Source: Bolinopsis microptera
Taxonomy: Eukaryota > Ctenophora > Tentaculata > Lobata > Bolinopsidae
Length of the DNA: 64,000 bases
Assembly: GCF_026151205.1 (NCBI RefSeq)
Contig: NC_087075.1
Coordinates: 9,348,303-9,412,302, forward strand
Reading direction: 5' to 3'
Each line of letters starts with the position of its first letter. Position 1 is the stretch's first letter. This document shows positions 13,701 to 26,179 of this stretch, piece by piece. The position numbers and the translations under genes were made by a program. The notes beneath the pieces are model-generated. The model saw only the letters and a program-made list of their open reading frames with translations, searched no databases and was not told the origin of the DNA.

Positions 13701-16700
13701 AATCGGTCGCTCGCTTTTCCCATTCAATAAGCTTTATTACAATTCGTAAGCCGTGAATGAATGGGAAAAGCGAGCGACCGATTTCATTCTCGGTATCAAT
13801 TTGCATTTGCGGACGGTTCCTCAAATTAATATCATTTCCTTTTGTTTGAAAAAGAGAGACACTGGCAGCGGTTCACTCTACCCATGATTATGGGTTTTGG
13901 TCAAATATCATCTCTTTTTGATTATAATGTCAGGATAATTTACACAGTCGAAACTTCATTAATAAGGAGGTAATTTCAACAATTTTGAAATTTCACCTTG
14001 AAAACGTTTCCTTGTGTTCAGGTAGGTTTATCTGTCGATAACAGACTGAATATGGCACTTTTTACTCATTCAAGTTGGCATTTATTCATATATAATGCCA
14101 TTTAAATATCGTGGGAAAGCAGAATATATTCGAAATCACGAATGAGCAAAATTCTCACCTTTCGCACATGCAAACTTTGAGCGGACGTTGCGTGCGCATA
14201 CAATATTGAATCACCATAAATTTTTGCATAGTGGTATTTAATATATAGTTTGATAAGCATGCAAAGTTTCAGAAGATTTCAAAAAGAACTTGGATCACAA
14301 CGGGACTCCAAAGTTGATAAAAATTGTGAAAATAACAATTTTCAGTGATTTTAGCTATTTTAAATCAATTTGGGCGTGTCCCCACGTGTGCAACTTTTCG
14401 ATTTTTAACTTTAAAACTAGCCTATAACACAATTTAGACCTTTAAGAAGTAAAATTGAGCTCCACAACCCAACAGATAGCCCAACACCAGAGAATACTAA
14501 TTCACAACTTTTGTGTTTTTATAAAATTATTCTTCAAAAAAGCACTAACTTCAATAGCGAATATTTTAATGAAGGAGTAAGGTAAGAAACTTTTCCGGTA
14601 GATTTTCAGAATGCTTGAACAATTATCTAAGATGAAAATGTCCTCAGATTTTGAATAAAATTACTCCTTAATGGTGTAAAATCGATTTGAAAAGTTGTTA
14701 TTTTGTCAAAAATCAAGTTTTAAAAACACTTAAATTGATGACGTCATCAAGTGATGATGATGACGATAAATTATTTTTCAATATAAAGTAAACTAAAGTA
14801 TAAACGATTATCTTTCAAACCTGTGGTTCGAAATGACTGTATCTTTTATACTTTTGAATCTACGGACACTTAAATGTAGGCTACAATTGACTGCAAAAAG
14901 CGTCTATACATACATATATATATATATATATATAGCTTCACGACAATCTGTTGTAAAACAGGGGTTCCAGAAAACCCACTTCCCGATACTCCTGAAACAT
15001 GAAATTTTTTTTACAGTCGATTTGGACAAGGTCTAGACGCCCTGCAACGTTTCAGATCTCTGACTCAATTTTAACATGGTTTTTAAGGCACCTGAATATG
15101 GCGATTTTGGGTTTTTTACCTAATTTCGTATAACATGCTGGCGCGTATTTTGCGCAAATTTCTTAAAAACCTCCACATAACTATTTCTTATTCCTGTCAT
15201 CTTTAACATTGAATTAGAATGTTTTGAACTTAAATATACCTGCTGAATTACTTTCGATGAGTCTTAATGCCTGGAAAACAGTAAAGGGGATATAATAGTA
15301 TAGGGGGTAAATAGTGTTGTGAATATAAGGGCAACGGTTATGCTTGCCAGCATTGTGAAAAACAAAAAAGTTTTCTGCTGGCCACATTTCATGTTATTTC
15401 TTGCTGAAATCTTGCTAAAACAAGCTAACTCTGATGTCAAGACATAATGTACTTGTTTATTTAGATCCATAGATATCAGATCATATCAATACCAGCGTCA
15501 AGTAAGTTACATGTCAAGTAATTTACGTGTCAAGTAATTTACACATATGCTTTTTATTCAGTAATAGTAGTAAAACACAACAAGTAACTATTGTCAAACA
15601 GAATAAAAGTTATTTAAAAGTGATAATAGATTGGTTCTGGTCAGAATTTCATTAAAGAAATCTATAAAAATGGTTAAAAATGGTTAAAAATTGACTTTTC
15701 GAAAATAATACTTTACTTTACAGAAAATCCAGTGGCCTGCTTGAACACAAATTTTTGAGCTGGGAAACATTCGTACATTTACGCCCACCTACCTACTCTG
15801 TATAACTGGGCTAACTGTGGACCCAATCAGTGGATCAATCAACCAATTAAGGGGGCCGGGGGGGGGGGGTCTTCATCAAAATTATCTCGAAATTGATTTT
15901 ATAGTTGTTTCTGATAGAGGAGAGTGATATCTATCAGCTGCTTTTGGTCCCATGGAAAAATATTGTTCCTAGCCAAAATTATCGCCAGTCAAAGGTCAGC
16001 GCTCATGTGTAATTGTATTGCGCGAGCGATTTTCAATCGCGCGCCCTGAAAATCGAGTCTAAAAATCTATCTCCTCCTACATTTTTTGAGCAATCACCCT
16101 GAAACTTTCAGGATATGTTCTAGGGATCATTTAGAAGATATCTGTCGAGCCGAATTTTGAGATAGGCCTTAGAAGATTTTGTATTCAATTTTGAAAATCT
16201 TGGACCTGGAAAAATCGTAAAAAAATGAGGTCCAAGATTTTCAAAATTGAATAAAAAATCTTCTAAGGCCTATCTCAAAATTCGGCTCGACAGATATCTT
16301 CTAAATGATCCATAGAACATATCCTGAAAGTTTCAGGGTGATTGCTCAAAAAATGTAGGAGAAGATAGATTTTTAGACTCGATTTTCAGGGCGCGCGATT
16401 GAAAATCGCTCACGCAATACAATTACACATGAGCGATGACCTTTGACTGGCGATAATTTTGGCTAGGAACAATATTTTTCCATGGGACCAAAAGCAGCTG
16501 ATAGATATCACTCCCCTCTATCAGAAACAACTATAAAATCAATTTCGAGAGAATTTTGATAAAGACCCCCCCCCCCCGGCCCCCTTAAGGGGGCCGGGGT
16601 GTCTTCATCAAAATTCCCTCGAAATTGACTTTTTAGTTGTTTCTGATAGAAGGGAGTGATATCTATCAGATGCTTTTGGTCCCATGGAAAAATATTATTC

Positions 16701-19700
16701 CTAGCCGAAATTATTGTCGGTCAAAGGTCAGCACTTATGTGTAATTGTATTGCGCAAGCAATTTTCAATCACGTGTCCTGAAAATCGAGTCTAAAAATCT
16801 ATCTTCTCCTACATTTTTTGAGCAATCACCCTGAAACTTTCAGGATATGTTCTAGAGATAATTTAAAAGAGATGAGCCAGACAGAATTTTGAGATAGACC
16901 TTTAAACATATTTTATTCGATTTTGAAAATCTTGGACCTCGTTTTTTGACGATTTTTTGAGGTCCAAGATTTTCAAAAATTGAAAATCGCTCGCGCAATA
17001 CAATTACACATAAGCGCTGACATTTGACCGATCATAATTTCGTCTAGGAACAATATTTTTCTATGGGACCAAAAGCATCTGATAGATGTCACTCCCCTCT
17101 ATTAGAAACAACTATAAAGTCAATTTCGAGAAAATTTTGATGAAGGCCCCCCCGGCCCCTTAATTGGCTTATGATAAACTGATATATCATTATTAATCAT
17201 ATATTACATAGTTCATACACTTAGCAAACAAATTAAAGAAATAGGGGCAGCTTTAAACAGTTAAAATCAAAGGATTGTGTAACAGTGTAAACTACTTGAC
17301 ACAAAAGAGTAACTTACTTTACAAGGAACAAAGGCTTCTACAGAACACAGCTATTAACCATTTACCAAAACAAACCCTTTCCAGTACAGGCAAGACATTT
17401 GCCAGTGTGCATGGAAAATATTTAAATGTTTACTCTCACACCTGGGCACAAAATGAGATTTCAATACACGTTGGTCAGGAATGTCAATTTGTGCCCTGTA
17501 ATTTACTTTACATTTTCAAACGTGCCTCACTCAAAAGCCATAGCAGTTGGAGTAAAAATCTTAATATAGCTGTGTGTGGAGTACATAGGAGATGTTTCAT
17601 GCAATTTATCATGATTCTGTTATGTTTGTGTAATGCTTGAGAGTCAGAATAAGGCCAAATTTTTGTGCAAAGTGTAATTTACTTTACGTGAAATCGCCCA
17701 TATGCACCTATAAGTGAAGCGATGTTGCAACCAAGGCATGCTAGGTTTATTACATAGAACTAATAAGGTTACAGCCTAAAATATAAATATGATAAATAAC
17801 AATGTACCATAAATCATAATTATAAACACACTTTATTGAACATATTTGATTAATTATACTTTTTTATATAATTTGACATTGTATGAAATATTAGTATAAA
17901 TCTAAAATTGATTTCATTCAGTCTTCAAGCACTCTGAAGTGCTATCATATATTGCTAGGATATTTAAATATAATATCTAAACTGTAACCACTAGTAAACC
18001 ACCGGCCGTTACTGTATCTTCAAATGCTTTAAACGCCAACTGAACTGGTATGGCTGATTGTATATTTAACAACATTGATCGCCCTGACACTGAAGATAAA
18101 CATTAATAATTAATATTAAATTATTAGGTTCTACTGAGTGAATAATTAGTAACTAATTAGTAACTAATTAGTAACTAATTAGTAACTAATAAGTAACTAA
18201 TTAGTAACTATTCCCTGTTACCAGACTACCTCTACCAAACCGTCCTCACACTACAATGATAGGGAGAACTGAACTTCACGCCGCAGGGTATTTTTTCTTA
18301 CTTCTACCCCTGATTAGTAATTAATTACAATTAGTAACTAATTATAATTAGTAACTACCTCTATCTGTTCTTCTTCTTCTTGATACAGTGAAACGATAGA
18401 CTCCGGAAAATATCAAAACCAGTCCGACTAAATATCTAAATTTTGGACGTATTTTATGTCAGGAACTTTAGACCTACAGAATTTGTTGTCCGGAGTTTAA
18501 AGGTTTCACTGTTGTTGATTTAAGATCAGTAGTTTTGATTCTTGAACTTTCTGATAAGTTTGCTTCTATGCTGCCTGCATCTTTGCTTATGTGAACTGTA
18601 GATTTCTGATATGTTTGCTTGAAATCTTCGATTTTCGTGATCAGTCAAACATTGAAATTTAAATGTTAGGTCATCATTTAACTGGAATCCTCTTTTGCTT
18701 TATTATTTAATAATCCAACTGTTTAATTCTTTAAAATCAAGTATATATACCATCTAGACCAACCAAGCCTGATGGTGGGTATGTAATACAAGTAATTTTG
18801 TTTTAGATATATCATCAGATTCTGAATAAACCAACACCATTGTGCTATTAATGAAACCTGCGTTTCAAAATTCACCGCTTACTCCAGTAGCAGGGAGGGG
18901 TTGAGTGTGCACTTCGATGTATAGAGTTTTTTGCTACTGAATCGGGTTAAATAGCTATAGGTCATTGGTAACTCAAATCACCGAGGGGCGCATTTTGTAT
19001 CGCTAGTCCCAGTCCTACAGGGCGAAATTTCTAAATTGCCCTCAGGCGAAAATTTGGGATTTTTGTATCTCGGCTTCTAAAAGACTTAGAGATTTGAATA
19101 TTGGCTTAAAATAACCGCAATAGCCTTATTTATATACAAGTTATGAAGCAATCTAAGGTCTCAAGTGCCTAGTTTTAAAGATATTCACGAAAAACCGTTT
19201 TTTGGCTCATCGCAGCCTGAAATACCGGATTATTTTTTATCTCGAGCTAGAATGGTCGTAGAAACTTCTCCTATATTGAAAAATATGCGCAATGAGCACA
19301 TTTATATAAGACTTATGAATCATTATATGCTCTAAAATGCTTATTTGTAGAGATATTAGCAAAAATCGGTCATTTTGGTTACACCAATACAAATTTGGTA
19401 ATTCATTTTGTCTTTTTGTTGCAAATATTCACGTTGCAATTTTCAAGATGCGGTTTGTTGCTATCGATAGGGCTTTATATGCTATTGCATGGTTTTGATA
19501 CAATCCTTCAGCACCTGACATAGGCAATAGGGGTCACAAACCCTGAAATGTCAGGAACTGGGCAGTGGCCGAGATAAATATTTGATAATTACTTGGACTC
19601 TTGACTCACATACATCTTTTCAACGGTTAGTTAGACATCTTAAACCAGTATTGAACGTTGAGTGAAACTTCTGATCCATTTGTAGCTCAGGTGATGTGCC

Positions 19701-22700
19701 CCAGAACCTCACGCCTGAGTGACAGTGGGCCTTATCGATCATGAGCAGCAAATCACAATGTTTTTGGGCCTCAGAGACAAGGGCATTCGTACTCTTGGCT
19801 TAAATTGGCTCTTCGTTAGTATCATCGATCAGGTTTCTAACTTCTATATCATCTGCCTGTCTACTGTCTAGTGTCCATCCGTCTCTTTGGGATTCATTAT
19901 TACTTCAAGTTCAGCCATTTCGCTTCTGTTCAACTGTAGGCGTAATGAGGGACTTCAGTCCAGCAATAAAGTCAATATCTCTAGATTTAGCAATATCTGG
20001 TTTCGCTACTTTTAAGGTAATTGTGTTCAGCAAGAAAGTTTGTAAGTTTTCAGTCGTACTGCCCCAAAATATTGGCCCCCAGGGCACCAGTAATGCTGGA
20101 GCACTGGTAATGCACATGGTAATTATGCTGATTTTTTGCTTAACATAGCTCATTTTTAAGTTCCTTTTTCAGCAGTCTTCCCTATCATACTGCTATACTG
20201 GCAAAAAACAGATTCACCTCCTTTATCTCTAAATATAATTTTGAACCTTGGCGATACAGGTTAGATCGAATGTCCACCAACCTCGTGCCCCAATTATTGT
20301 CAGCCCCAGGACCCCTCGCACCTGCAACTTTGAGTCCCAAAACTTGAAGAATTTCGGGCCCAACGATACCTGTCCTTCAGTGACTCTGTGCCCCACATAA
20401 TTCTAATTTATGACTCAATGTAAATTGTAAATGCTAAGATGGACATTCGATAACCTGTAGAGCTCAGGTTCAAGATTATATTTAGAGATAAAGGAGATGA
20501 ATCTGTTTTTATTGCCAGTATGATAGGGAAGACTGCTGAAAAAGGAACTTAAAAATGAGCTATGTTAAGCAAAAAATCAGCATAATTACCATGTGCATTA
20601 CCAGTGCTCCAGCATTACTGGTGCCCTGGGGGCCAATATTTTGGGGCAGTACGACTGAAAACTTACAAACTTTCTTGCTGAACACAATTACCTTAAAAGT
20701 AGCGAAACCAGATATTGCTAAATCTAGAGATATTGACTTTATTGCTGGACTGAAGTCCCTCATTACGCCTACAGTTGAACAGAAGCGAAATGGCTGAACT
20801 TGAAGTAATAATGAATCCCAAAGAGACGGATGGACACTGGACAGGCAGATGATATAGAAGTTAGAAACCTGATCGATGATACTAACGAAGAGCCAATTTA
20901 AGCCAAGAGTACGAATGCCCTTGTCTCTGAGGCCCAAAAACATTGTGATTTGCTGCTCATGATCGATAAGGCCCACTGTCACTCAGGCGTGAGGTTCTGG
21001 GGCACATCACCTGAGCTACAAATGGATCAGAAGTTTCACTCAACGTTCAATACTGGTTTAAGATGTCTAACTAACCGTTGAAAAGATGTATGTGAGTCAA
21101 GAGTCCAAGTAATTATCAAATATTTATCTCGGCCACTGCCCAGTTCCTGACATTTCAGGGTTTGTGACCCCTATTGCCTATGTCAGGTGCTGAAGGATTG
21201 TATCAAAACCATGCAATAGCATATAAAGCCCTATCGATAGCAACAAACCGCATCTTGAAAATTGCAACGTGAATATTTGCAACAAAAAGACAAAATGAAT
21301 TACCAAATTTGTATTGGTGTAACCAAAATGACCGATTTTTGCTAATATCTCTACAAATAAGCATTTTAGAGCATATAATGATTCATAAGTCTTATATAAA
21401 TGTGCTCATTGCGCATATTTTTCAATATAGGAGAAGTTTCTACGACCATTCTAGCTCGAGATAAAAAATAATCCGGTATTTCAGGCTGCGATGAGCCAAA
21501 AAACGGTTTTTCGTGAATATCTTTAAAACTAGGCACTTGAGACCTTAGATTGCTTCATAACTTGTATATAAATAAGGCTATTGCGGTTATTTTAAGCCAA
21601 TATTCAAATCTCTAAGTCTTTTAGAAGCCGAGATACAAAAATCCCAAATTTTCGCCTGAGGGCAATTTAGAAATTTCGCCCTGTAGGACTGGGACTAGCG
21701 ATACAAAATGCGCCCCTCGGTGATTTGAGTTACCAATGACCTATTTAACCCGATTCAGTAGCAAAAAACTCTATACATCGAAGTGCACACTCAACCCCTC
21801 CCTGCTACTGGAGTAGCTATATTAATAACACCAGCACCGCTGCACGCTAAATTTTGCAGAGATAACTTTACTAGCTTACTTTCCTCAGAATGTCAGGTCA
21901 TTGTGTCCCTCACTGCACAAGATGAGGGTAACAATTAACAATAGACTCATGTTAAAAATATTTAACGGTAAAATATCACGTGACCTGTTGTGGAATACCA
22001 CGTGTTCACTGATCACCATAACTTTATGTTTCCTGTGGTCATGTGTTTTTTGCCACAGCTTGTTTTACGGCTGGCACTTTAATATTATGTATTGTGATAA
22101 GTCTCACAATATATATTGTTTAATATAACAAGTTGTACTCCGCACATACATAATATATATATATATATATTGGAATATTACTATACATTGTGTGTCTCAT
22201 GAAAACCAGTCAAACATTAAATAATTGAGGTTTGTTTTTCAAAGCATTCTTGTAAACCATTTAGAGATTCATTAAGCATCTTGCGGCTGAACGCTCCCTT
22301 TTTTCCATATTATGTCTCATTTAAAGCATATTAACTCAGCAAAACCACTTAACTTCATAATATTAAATCAATTCTAATCACCGATAATATTCTTTTCATT
22401 TATAATCATCTCGGCAACGAAATATAAGATTTAATGAAATGACAGATAACCGAAGAGGCTTCCGTCATGTTCAAGTGTGGCCACTTGGCCAGGCAAATGT
22501 CATTATTAACCTTAGCAACGGTTATCTCACCTTAGCAACGGTTATCTCACCTTAGAAACGGTTATCTCACCTTAGCAACGGTTATCTCACCTTAGAAACG
22601 GCTATCTCACCTTAGCAACGGCTATCTCACTTGCTTCATTTGTATCACATGCAAGTTGCATCATTCTTAGCACATTTTGCATAATTTGCATCAGAATATG

Positions 22701-25700
22701 TGCATAATTTGCATCAATTGCACCATAATTTGCATCAGGAGCATCATTTACAATAGTTGCAATTTCAGCAATTATTGCCTAATCAAAACCACATACTGCA
22801 CTATGCAATACTCTTTCCTTTGCACGAAACTTAATTTTTTCCTTTAAATTCACAAACAAACTGTTAAAAAGAATTTTTCTAAAGATTATTTCATTTCCTT
22901 TTCTTAATTAATGCATGATACAGCTGATAGATCTTGCTACAGGTGGGGAGGTGAGCCATAGTTTGCTGACACGTGACAGCGATTAACCGATCAAATGTCA
23001 CGTGTCTTAACATGGTACACCCCCAATCAGTAGCATATAAACACGTGCATGGCGCATGTTAGTATGGTGTAATGAGACGATTTATTATGAGATTGGGGAC
23101 GGATCAAAATTAAAAAAATAGAAAAAAAAGGTCTGAGTTGATCTTAAAAGTAATTAACTTCCGTCTCTATTCAGGATATCAGAAGGAAACAGTCCAGCTC
23201 CGAAAAAACAGGAAAAGAGGAGGATTAAAAGCGCAGAGAAGAAGGAGGATCGTGGTAACCATGGTAACGATAATAGTGTGGAGCAGGATGCTGCTAAGTT
23301 CGATATGGGACTAACTGGTGAGCAGCCAATCAGATCACTGGATTTCTAAACTGTACCACATGACAACCAATCAAAATACGCGAAAGAAAATCAGTAAAAC
23401 ACAAAGTTTTCTCACGATTCAACCAATCAGAGGTCAGTATTAAATTATTAACGTCACGTGTTTATCCACCAGGTACAGCAGTATCCCAGAAGAAGGCAGA
23501 TAAAAAAGGGAACTACAAGACGATAATAGACGTTAAGCAGATGTTGCATGATACTATACATGATCCAAACCAGGGGTCATTGTTGAATGGGTGTGACGAT
23601 AAGTTACTGAAACCACTCGCTCAGTTTGCTAACAGGTAACTGGTAGTAACCAAAAAGTAATCAAATAGTAACCGAATAATAACCAAATAGTAACCAAATA
23701 GTAACCAAATAGTAACCAAAAAGTAACCAAATAGTAACCAAATAGTAACCAAATAGTAACCAAATAGTAACCAAATAGTAACCAAATATGATAGTGACCA
23801 ATTAATGATTGTTAACAAATAGTTACGAAACAATGTTACTAAATGACTATAAATTAACCAGTGACCACGTCTTTTATTACAGTACTGAACATTTCTACTA
23901 GTAGATAGTATTTTTTAACCTCAGGAATATGCTTTAAACCATAACACTGTATTTCCTCAGAGACATGCGTGAGTTAGCAGCAACAATATCACGCGACATC
24001 TATCTCAATAACCCTAATGTGAGGTGGAGTGATATATTCGGGTTGGAGGCTCCAAAGAGAATCATGAAGGAGGCTGTTGTGTACCCCATTAAATACCCTC
24101 AACTCTTCACTGGTAAGTAACTTTAGTTCCTAATTTATTGAATAAATATTTATTCAGTGTTTTACTTTCACCCATTATAGCTTCCTAAGACAATTTAGAT
24201 GATTTTCAAAGCATTGGGAACAACTACCAATACTTTCTATCAACCAATATTAAAAACTCGAATTGTGCATGATGTTATTTTATTTGTTCGAGACACAACT
24301 GTTGCTTTGTAATTATTGTAAAACTTGTAAATTGTTGCCATCAACTGTTAAACTCTAAAATAAATTTGTGTCCAACTGTCCGTAATTTAAAATGTTTAAT
24401 ATTTTGCGTGTCTAACAATCTTCCTAAAATTCTACTTTCTAAAATCATTAAGTTCAACAATGCAATTTTTGTGGTAAGAATCTAAAATTTGATTCAGATA
24501 AGCAATAAGCAGACTATTGTGAGAAACGCAGCGTAGTCTACAGCTGCGGTGAGGTTACCATGGCAAACTAGTGACCAACCAATCGGAACACTGTATTCAC
24601 ACCACGTGACACAAACCAACCAATAAGACACAAATTAATCGCTGAATACTTCAACTCTTGCTTTAGATTAACCGCTGATCACTTGTCAAACCAAAAATAA
24701 CAAACTGGCTCATCATGTATCCACGACATAATATGATCGGTTAAATTTCGTATATTTAGCATATTTCGCATATTTACCTAACTTCACCTTCTTGTTCAGG
24801 TATATTGTCGCCGTGGAAAGGATTATTGTTATACGGACCTCCCGGCACAGGTGATATATTATTCATTATTTTAAGTTATTTGGTAAAATATTTTTCAATT
24901 ATTTGGTTTAATAAACAGTTAAAGGTTTACATAAAAGTTTGCTTAAAGTTTTACTTGAATGATAGTTAACTTGAATCATATTAGGCCAAGTAAGCAGTCT
25001 GCTATTTTACTCTATTTTATTGCATACTTCTTCTTTATACTATACTAGTTGTTGTGCACAGAACAGGGAGATTTACAGCACAAACTAAACATAACAACAC
25101 GCATATTAGAGGCTCTGTAAGTTTAGAAAACTAGACGGCAAGAAGAAGATAACTTTATCACTTTATCACTTAGTAATAATTATGTGGGATTATAATAAAA
25201 GCTACTAATTGCAAAGCTAAAGTTTCAAATTTTCGTCTAGATTTTAACACGGATACAACCTTTTTGAGCTATAGGCCGTTCCCCTCGCTCAAGCAGGTCT
25301 AGTTCATCCACAAACAATATACATTTTCGAATTACAAACAATAGAAAGTCTGAAAATAACGGTGAAGTGTGAAGTGAGCTCACAAGATTTACAACATGCT
25401 AAAAAATGTTAAAATATCCATCTTTAAAACTCATCTTCTCTTCAGGAAAGACACTCCTAGCTAAAGCTGTAGCTACTGAATGCAACACAACATTTTTCAA
25501 CATCTCCGCCAGCAGTATCGTCAGCAAATGGCGCGGAGACAGCGAGAAACTAGTCCGCGTACTATTCGAACTAGCCCGATACCACGCACCCTCCACCATA
25601 TTTGTGGACGAGCTTGAAAGTCTCATGTCACAGCGTGGCAGTACAGGCGGAAACGAACACGAAGGTTCCCTTCGGATGAAAACAGAACTCTTAGTCCAAA

Positions 25701-26179
25701 TGGACGGATTAGCAAAATCAGACGATCTAGTATTCCTGTTAGCTGCCAGTAACCTTCCCTGGGAATTGGATCACGCTATGCTTCGGAGGCTAGAGAAACG
25801 TATTCTAGTGGACCTACCCACTGCAGAGGCGAGGAAGCAAATGTTTAAACATCACCTGCCTCCTAAGATTGCTCAGGAGGGCGGGGTTATGATCGAGTGT
25901 AATTTGAACTATGATAGATTAGCTGACATAACAGAGGGTTACACTGGATCTGATATACAGCTGGTGTGTAAGGAAGCTGCTATGAGGAGAGTAAGGAGTA
26001 TTTTTAGTGTGCTGGAGGAAATGGAGACAAATCCGGATAATCCGAATAGACCAAATAAACTGAAAATAGATCCGGTTACTACTGCTGATGTTGAGGCTGC
26101 TTTGCAGAGCACTAAGCCCTCTGCGAGGAACTTGCAGCCTAAGTATAATGCTTGGAGAAAACAGTATGAGAGCGCTTGA
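7778..26179 (+). CDS. KATNAL2: Katanin p60 ATPase-containing subunit A-like 2
   Basis: AAA-family microtubule-severing ATPase, cytoplasmic, acting as a ring hexamer. Exons: 7778-7919, 8135-8211, 8897-9030, 12119-about 12217, 23175-23317, 23473-23635, 23961-24112, 24800-24850, 25446-26179. The sum is 1695 nt, giving 564 aa against 538 in human. The N-terminus [11 protein letters not shown] plus a LisH-like helix pair (about residues 20-55) matches the family. Exons 6-9 carry the AAA core: Walker A GPPGTGKT split across exons 8 and 9 (about 316-323), Walker B IFVDELES (about 372), the conserved [13 protein letters not shown] pore stretch, [10 protein letters not shown] with the arginine finger region, and a C-terminal [20 protein letters not shown]. 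All active-site motifs are intact. An in-frame ATG at 7784 matches the human start, so translation may begin there. The exon 4 donor is uncertain: gttt after 12217 keeps frame, but other GTs lie in the repeats just downstream. The linker encoded by exons 3-5 is poorly conserved. Confidence 0.93.
8444..8592. mobile_element. 149-bp hAT-type MITE in KATNAL2 intron 2
   Basis: Terminal inverted repeats CAGGGACAAAAGGA are flanked by a perfect 8-bp duplication ACATGTGC (8436-8443 and 8593-8600). The interior holds repeated 'atcgcgat' words that extend the hairpin. There is no coding capacity. Confidence 0.85.
9547..11791. mobile_element. PIF/Harbinger DNA transposon, internally deleted, in KATNAL2 intron 3
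   Basis: The termini are inverted copies of TGTCCGTATGCTCCAAA (17 bp, identical), flanked by the 3-bp duplication TTA (9544-9546 and 11792-11794), as expected for PIF/Harbinger. The core word of the TIR (TATGCTCCAAAA) recurs inside at about 9640 and 9731 and, inverted, at about 11617-11636. It is embedded in many TTTAAAG words, so both ends look like arrays of transposase-binding sites. The element encodes a Myb/SANT-like protein and only the first part of a transposase, so it is not autonomous. Confidence 0.88.
10467..11305 (+). pseudogene. Harbinger transposase start fused to Myb/SANT-like protein
   Basis: An ATG at 10467 opens a frame reading [13 protein letters not shown] and then [19 protein letters not shown]. 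That resembles the N-terminal segment of HARBI1-type transposases (an R-x-NPL-x-x-x-DD-x-E-F pattern). It stops after about 44 codons, just past an A8 run. The frame following the run, 10580-11305, encodes [20 protein letters not shown] and [15 protein letters not shown], typical of the Myb/SANT-like DNA-binding partner of Harbinger elements. This is followed by an acidic linker and a coiled-coil-like C-terminus to the stop at 11303-11305. The two genes of an autonomous element thus appear collapsed into one by deletion, with a frame change at the A8 tract. A surviving Myb-only protein starting inside the second frame is possible. Confidence 0.65.
12224..12313. repeat. CACGTGACGTCACC repeat cluster after KATNAL2 exon 4
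   Basis: Four to five imperfect copies of a unit containing CACGTG (E-box word) and TGACGTCA (CRE word) start right where exon 4 of KATNAL2 must end. Similar words follow exon 3 (9044-9095). Related CACGTGATCTG words lie at 8386-8410 and 12867-12892. The cluster supplies several alternative GT dinucleotides, which is why the exon 4 donor cannot be fixed by eye. Confidence 0.6.
13568..15365. mobile_element. Hairpin-headed repeat element, copy 1 (old, diverged)
   Basis: A foldback head (arms about 13570-13728 and 13757-13912) with the ends CCAAAACCCATAATCATGGG and its complement is followed by a tail of about 1.45 kb colinear with the copies at 28709, 55696 and 57250. The head's central loop is shortened to about 30 bp. 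The tail has a (TA)n tract at about 14911 and a short relic of the GGGGTATAATAGTA block at 15285. It ends at 'cttgccagcattgtga'. It is clearly more divergent than the other copies and lacks the twin GC hairpins. No coding capacity. Confidence 0.8.
15850..16584. mobile_element. TTAA-flanked foldback element A
   Basis: The 735-bp element is almost entirely two inverted arms (15850-16213 and 16225-16584) around a loop of about 11 bp. It begins GGGGGCCGGGG, ends with the complement, and is bounded by TTAA on both sides (15846-15849, 16585-16588). TTAA target duplication is the piggyBac superfamily signature. No coding capacity. Confidence 0.85.
16589..17159. mobile_element. TTAA-flanked foldback element B
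   Basis: A 571-bp relative of element A with shorter, more diverged arms around 'gacctcgttttttgac'. It starts GGGGGCCGGGG and ends CCCCGGCCCC, flanked by TTAA at 16585-16588 (shared with element A) and 17160-17163. Confidence 0.8.
18135..18215. repeat. AGTAACTAATT tandem repeat
   Basis: About seven units of an 11-bp AT-rich repeat AGTAACTAATT in KATNAL2 intron 4, with a diverged patch at 18307-18360. Confidence 0.75.
18881..21814. mobile_element. Giant 2.9-kb inverted repeat (foldback) in KATNAL2 intron 4
   Basis: Two arms of about 1.4 kb (18881-20278 and about 20440-21814) are near-perfect reverse complements around a loop of about 160 bp. Outer ends are ACTCCAGTAGCAGGGAGGGG and its complement. 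The arms differ only by scattered substitutions and small indels, for example near the inner end. Short open frames occur in mirror-image pairs in both arms and match nothing I recognise. No clear target duplication was found. It could be a foldback transposon with very long TIRs or a local inverted duplication. Confidence 0.85.
22511..22630. repeat. 20-bp tandem repeat (6 copies)
   Basis: Six consecutive copies of CTTAGCAACGGTTATCTCAC with a few substitutions (A for C at position 6, C for T at position 13). No spacers, so this is a minisatellite, not a CRISPR-type array. Confidence 0.9.
23640..23790. repeat. AAATAGTAACC minisatellite abutting KATNAL2 exon 6 donor
   Basis: About thirteen units of AGTAACCAAAT (11 bp) begin within 10 bp of the exon 6 splice donor (ag|gtaactggtagtaacc, donor at 23636). 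The repeat's GTAAC word is the same as the donor's intronic sequence. Confidence 0.85.

Noticed and set aside
20560-20982. 140-codon frame in the giant inverted repeat
   Set aside because: Mirror-image frames occur in both arms with no recognisable domain; likely chance openness.
22511-22630. Possible CRISPR-like array
   Set aside because: The 20-bp units are contiguous with no spacers and the context is eukaryotic; it is a minisatellite.
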